Assembly: GCF_900167075.1 (NCBI RefSeq)
Contig: NZ_FUWH01000002.1
Coordinates: 153,005 to 217,004 of the forward strand
Length of the DNA stretch: 64,000 nt
Direction: 5' to 3'
Source of the DNA: Sediminibacterium ginsengisoli
GTDB taxonomy: Bacteria; Bacteroidota; Bacteroidia; Chitinophagales; Chitinophagaceae
Made by a program: the position numbers and the translations under genes
The notes under the pieces: generated by a model
Told to the model about the DNA's origin: nothing
The model's database searches: none
Seen by the model: only the letters and a program-made list of their open reading frames with translations
Part shown: positions 61,647-64,000 of the stretch, in pieces
Numbering within the stretch: position 1 is the first letter of the stretch
Layout of the letters: every line of letters starts with the position of its first letter

Positions 61647-62462
61647 ATGAGAATTATATTACTGCCTTTAATGGCATTGTTTGCAGGCTCACTGCAGGCA
61701 CAGGAACTCTATGTCTTTACCGAACCGGCCAGCAATATGCCCGCCAGATCGGTCAGCATCAAACAATCTGCAAAATGGTTACGTAATCCTTTGCTGTCGC
61801 GAACGGAAAGCAGGCATACCACAGAACTGATGTTTGGGCTGAACCGGAACCTGATGATCCATGCCGCCACCACTTTTTCGGATATGTACAGCACGTCTCA
61901 GCGTTGGGAAAGTGTGCGTACCTATGCCAAATACCGTTTTTATACAAGTGATGAAATGTACAGCCATTTCAGGCTGGCCGCTTTTGCAGAAGCTGCTTAC
62001 AGCCGGAATAAATCACCGTATGATGAACTGGGTCTTGAAGGGGATCAGTCGGGTGTTCAGTTTGGTGTGATCGCAACGCAATTGCTGCATAAGCTGGCCA
62101 TATCAACTACAGTAAGCTTAACCGAATCGCTGCAAAGTGGCCGTAATGATAAAAGCGCCGCAAACACGGTTCCTTATGAAGCGATCAATTATTCACTTTC
62201 TGCCGGTTACCTGGTGCTGCCGAAAAAGTATACCAGCTACGGGCAAACCAACCTGAACCTCTATCTCGAGTTGCTGGGACAAAGCAGCCTGGATAAGAAG
62301 CGGTACGCTACCGACCTCGCGCCGGCAGTTCAGCTGATCTTTAACAGCACGGTAAAGGCAAACCTGGGTTACAGGTTTCAGTTAGCCGGGAATATGAACC
62401 GGATGGCCGACAGAAGCTGGTTATTGGGTGTGGAATGGACCTTCCTGAATGCCCTGAAATAG
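61647..62462 (+). CDS. Outer-membrane beta-barrel protein of the metal locus
   Basis: A 271-residue exported protein. The ATG at 61647 gives a signal peptide ending GSLQAQ; an in-frame start at 61596 overlapping the previous gene is rejected because it would bury the signal. The mature part is a small barrel: HTTELMFGLNRNLMIHAATTF near residue 63, YAKYRFYTSDEMYSHFRLAAFAEAAYS near 93-119 (block location), INYSLSAGYLVLP near 200, and a last strand WLLGVEWTFLNALK. I do not recognise a specific family name. Its position between metal chaperones and the CusA-type pump suggests a role in metal export or sensing at the outer membrane. Confidence 0.78.
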   Translation: MRIILLPLMALFAGSLQAQELYVFTEPASNMPARSVSIKQSAKWLRNPLLSRTESRHTTELMFGLNRNLMIHAATTFSDMYSTSQRWESVRTYAKYRFYTSDEMYSHFRLAAFAEAAYSRNKSPYDELGLEGDQSGVQFGVIATQLLHKLAISTTVSLTESLQSGRNDKSAANTVPYEAINYSLSAGYLVLPKKYTSYGQTNLNLYLELLGQSSLDKKRYATDLAPAVQLIFNSTVKANLGYRFQLAGNMNRMADRSWLLGVEWTFLNALK

Positions 62463-62475
62463 AGATACATAGCAG

Positions 62476-62544
62476 CGGTTGTATGTGTTAGCCGGTCGTG
62501 GCGGCACATACAGCCGTTTAGCTTGGCAATGCGGCAACGCATTG
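62476..62544. terminator. Two successive hairpins after the outer-membrane protein gene
   Basis: First, CGGTTGTATGTG (62476-62487) pairs with CACATACAGCCG (62505-62516, one G-U) and encloses a small GCC/GGC stem. Second, CAATGCG (62527-62533) pairs with CGCATTG (62538-62544) closed by a GCAA tetraloop and followed by TTTG. The second overlaps the -33 element of the next promoter. Confidence 0.6.
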
Positions 62545-62572
62545 TTTGCATGGACCAATCCCCTTATCTTTG
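62542..62572 (+). promoter_or_regulatory. -33/-7 promoter of the small exported protein gene
   Basis: TTG (62542-62544), a 20-bp spacer, and TATCTTTG (62565-62572), an exact TAnnTTTG box ending four bases before the ATG at 62577. This is the best-spaced promoter in the window and implies a leaderless mRNA. Confidence 0.6.
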
Positions 62573-62576
62573 AGTG

Positions 62577-62960
62577 ATGCGAAAACTGGCTGCAATATTA
62601 TTGTTCAGCATTTACCTCTTCGGTACTACCGAGGCGAGCCAGTTATTGAAGCTTCCTGTTCTGATGCAACATTACATAGAACATAAAGCGCTCGATCATA
62701 GCATTACACTTACCGCCTTCCTTAAAATGCACTACATCGGTCCCGATATCAGGGATAACGATTACCAGCGCGATATGCAGCTGCCGTTCAAAACGGTGAA
62801 CGACTGCTGCGTGATCGCATTCAACAGTTTTCCGCCGCAACGGATCAATATCGAGTTTTTTCAACCCCAATACCATAAGCAGACCCACGCAGTGATCAAT
62901 ACTGTATTCGTTCCAAGGTTTGCCACTCATGATATCTTTCAGCCGCCCCGACAGGTATGA
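62577..62960 (+). CDS. Small exported protein linked to the heavy-metal pump
   Basis: A 127-residue protein. The ATG at 62577 is preferred over the GTG one codon earlier. An N-terminal signal segment (KLAAILLFSIYLFGTTEAS) is followed by LKLPVLMQHYIEHKALDHSITLTAFLKMHYIGP (residues about 24-56), a His-rich stretch, then NDCCVIAF near 93 and a His-rich C-terminus. I believe similar short proteins precede CusA/CzcA pumps in other Bacteroidota, but I cannot name a function. The His and Cys residues would suit metal binding. It has its own promoter and lies 144 bp before the pump gene. Confidence 0.75.
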   Translation: MRKLAAILLFSIYLFGTTEASQLLKLPVLMQHYIEHKALDHSITLTAFLKMHYIGPDIRDNDYQRDMQLPFKTVNDCCVIAFNSFPPQRINIEFFQPQYHKQTHAVINTVFVPRFATHDIFQPPRQV

Positions 62961-63104
62961 TCAGGATATTTTTGTCAACCGGAATATGACGCCGGCTGAA
63001 ACCCATGCATGTTGACCGGCCAACGCCGTTGTAATGCTGCATGCGTCTATATATCCTTAAAAGAGAGCAATACGTCATGCATTGTACCTTTTAACTGAAT
63101 TTAC

Positions 63105-64000
63105 ATGCTGAACAGACTGATCAGGTTCTCAGCTGCCAATAAAATGGTGGTGGGCCTGTTTATACTTGTATTGATTATACTGGGAATAAGGGATCTGATG
63201 AAACTGCCTATCGACGCAGTGCCGGATATTACCAATAACCAGGTTGTTATTATTACGCCGGCACCAAGCCTCGGTGCCCCGGATGTGGAACGGTTTATTA
63301 CCGCCCCGGTGGAACAGGTTACCCGGAATATACCGGGCATCATTGAGCAGCGGAGCTTTTCACGCTTCGGGCTCAGCCTCGTTACCATTGTTTTCAATGA
63401 TGAAACAGATATCTACTGGGCCCGAACCCAGGTAAATGAAAGACTGGCCCAGGCACGAGAACAGATCCCGCAGGGAATGGGCACGCCCGAATTAGGGCCG
63501 GTAACAACAGGGCTCGGTGAAATATTCCAGTATGTAGTAAGGACCAAACCGGGTTACGAAGGGAAATATGATCTCACAACCCTGCGAACCATCCAGGACT
63601 GGATCGTACGCAGACAACTGCTGGGTACGGAAGGCGTAGCGGAAGTAAGCAGCTTCGGTGGCGCACTGAAGCAATATGAAGTAGGAGTAAATACCGACAG
63701 GCTGAAGAGCTTCGGCCTTACCATCAGCGATGTATTCCGCGCATTGAATGAGAACAACAGTAATACCGGCGGTGCCTATATTGAAAAAGGGCCGTCGGTA
63801 TTGTTCATCCGTACGGAAGGGCTTGTGGGCAATCTGGCCGATATAGAACATATAGTGGTAAGCAAAAGCAAAAGCGGCATACCGGTGCTGGTAAGGGATG
63901 TGGCAACCGTGAAGGCCGGCAGTGCCATCCGTTACGGGGCTACGGCTTATAACGACAAAGGTGAAGTTGCCGGTGCTGTTGTAATGATGCTGAAAGGGGA
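63105..64000 (+). CDS. CusA/CzcA-type heavy-metal RND efflux pump (truncated by right edge)
   Basis: The frame starts at ATG 63105 and stays open to the end of the window, giving the first 298 residues of a protein that normally exceeds 1000. The N-terminus has MLNRLIRFSAANKM and a membrane helix (VVGLFILVLIILGI), then LPIDAVPDITNNQVVIITPAPSL near residues 35-57 (block location), the hallmark of heavy-metal RND pumps, and VERFITAPVEQVTRNIPG near 63. The porter domain follows (FGGALKQYEVGVNTDRL near 192). These pumps expel Cu(I)/Ag(I) or Co/Zn/Cd from the periplasm with a membrane-fusion and an outer-membrane partner, expected beyond the right edge. Confidence 0.93.
   Translation, partial: MLNRLIRFSAANKMVVGLFILVLIILGIRDLMKLPIDAVPDITNNQVVIITPAPSLGAPDVERFITAPVEQVTRNIPGIIEQRSFSRFGLSLVTIVFNDETDIYWARTQVNERLAQAREQIPQGMGTPELGPVTTGLGEIFQYVVRTKPGYEGKYDLTTLRTIQDWIVRRQLLGTEGVAEVSSFGGALKQYEVGVNTDRLKSFGLTISDVFRALNENNSNTGGAYIEKGPSVLFIRTEGLVGNLADIEHIVVSKSKSGIPVLVRDVATVKAGSAIRYGATAYNDKGEVAGAVVMMLKG

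Noticed and set aside
1-64000. CRISPR array, tRNA or rRNA genes, prophage or integrase
   Set aside because: No regularly spaced repeat array, no cloverleaf with T-loop signature and no phage or integrase gene was recognised by eye; a tRNAscan or similar run could still find a missed tRNA.

Overview
The window comes from a bacterium of the phylum Bacteroidota, most likely the Chitinophagaceae or a close relative. The signs are signal peptides that typically end in Ala-Gln, type IX secretion proteins (a PorP/SprF-like protein and a giant PKD protein with a type B sorting domain), TAnnTTTG-type promoter boxes, few Shine-Dalgarno sequences, and Bacteroidota-specific small families such as HYC_CC_PP. 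The family-level placement is inferred. No rRNA, tRNA, CRISPR array, insertion sequence or phage gene was seen.

Region 1 (1-18929, + strand) is one long run of 13 genes with short gaps or overlaps, closed by a clear terminator. All but the left-truncated GH31 begin with signal peptides. They encode GH31, an alginate-lyase-fold lyase, three GH29 alpha-L-fucosidases, GH88, PL6, two beta-helix proteins (one DUF4955-like, one GH141-like with a PDZ domain), two esterases (SGNH and SASA), a five-bladed-propeller glycosidase and GH105. This set fits a fucosylated, acylated, uronic-acid-containing polysaccharide. Uronate lyases would cut the backbone, GH88/GH105 would remove unsaturated uronates, and fucosidases, esterases and other exo-enzymes would strip the side chains. 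No SusC/SusD pair or sulfatase lies in the window, so the locus probably continues to the left. A second cluster (19024-25832) adds another beta-helix protein, an (alpha/alpha)6 glycosidase, a GH36 alpha-galactosidase and an AraC-type regulator.

Region 2 (26117-34205, + strand) is a tight operon for the sugar released by region 1. It encodes a FucP-type transporter, a UxaA-type sugar-acid dehydratase, two SDR dehydrogenases, a fumarylacetoacetate-hydrolase-family enzyme and LutABC. Together these spell the non-phosphorylating L-fucose route to pyruvate plus L-lactate, with L-lactate oxidase genes embedded to recover the lactate. A LacI-type palindrome lies upstream.

Region 3 (34262-59778) is mostly housekeeping. 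It holds the PorP/PKD pair, a single-domain response regulator, an SPFH protein, a heptad-repeat coiled-coil protein, ExbB/ExbD, prmC, ribD with a DMT transporter and a YigZ protein, a YdcF-like protein, a 3-hydroxyacyl-CoA dehydrogenase, mrp, a PaiB-like protein, a fasciclin protein, cmk, a helical-repeat protein, an SMI1/KNR4 protein, an ATP-grasp-like orphan, punA and a Porin_10-type barrel.

Region 4 (59780-64000) starts with a 272-bp non-coding element bounded by perfect 17-bp inverted repeats and containing two further nested helices. This is probably a structured RNA or a mobile repeat. It is followed by a copper/heavy-metal locus: HYC_CC_PP, two HMA-like secreted proteins, an outer-membrane barrel, a small exported protein, and a CusA/CzcA pump cut by the right edge.
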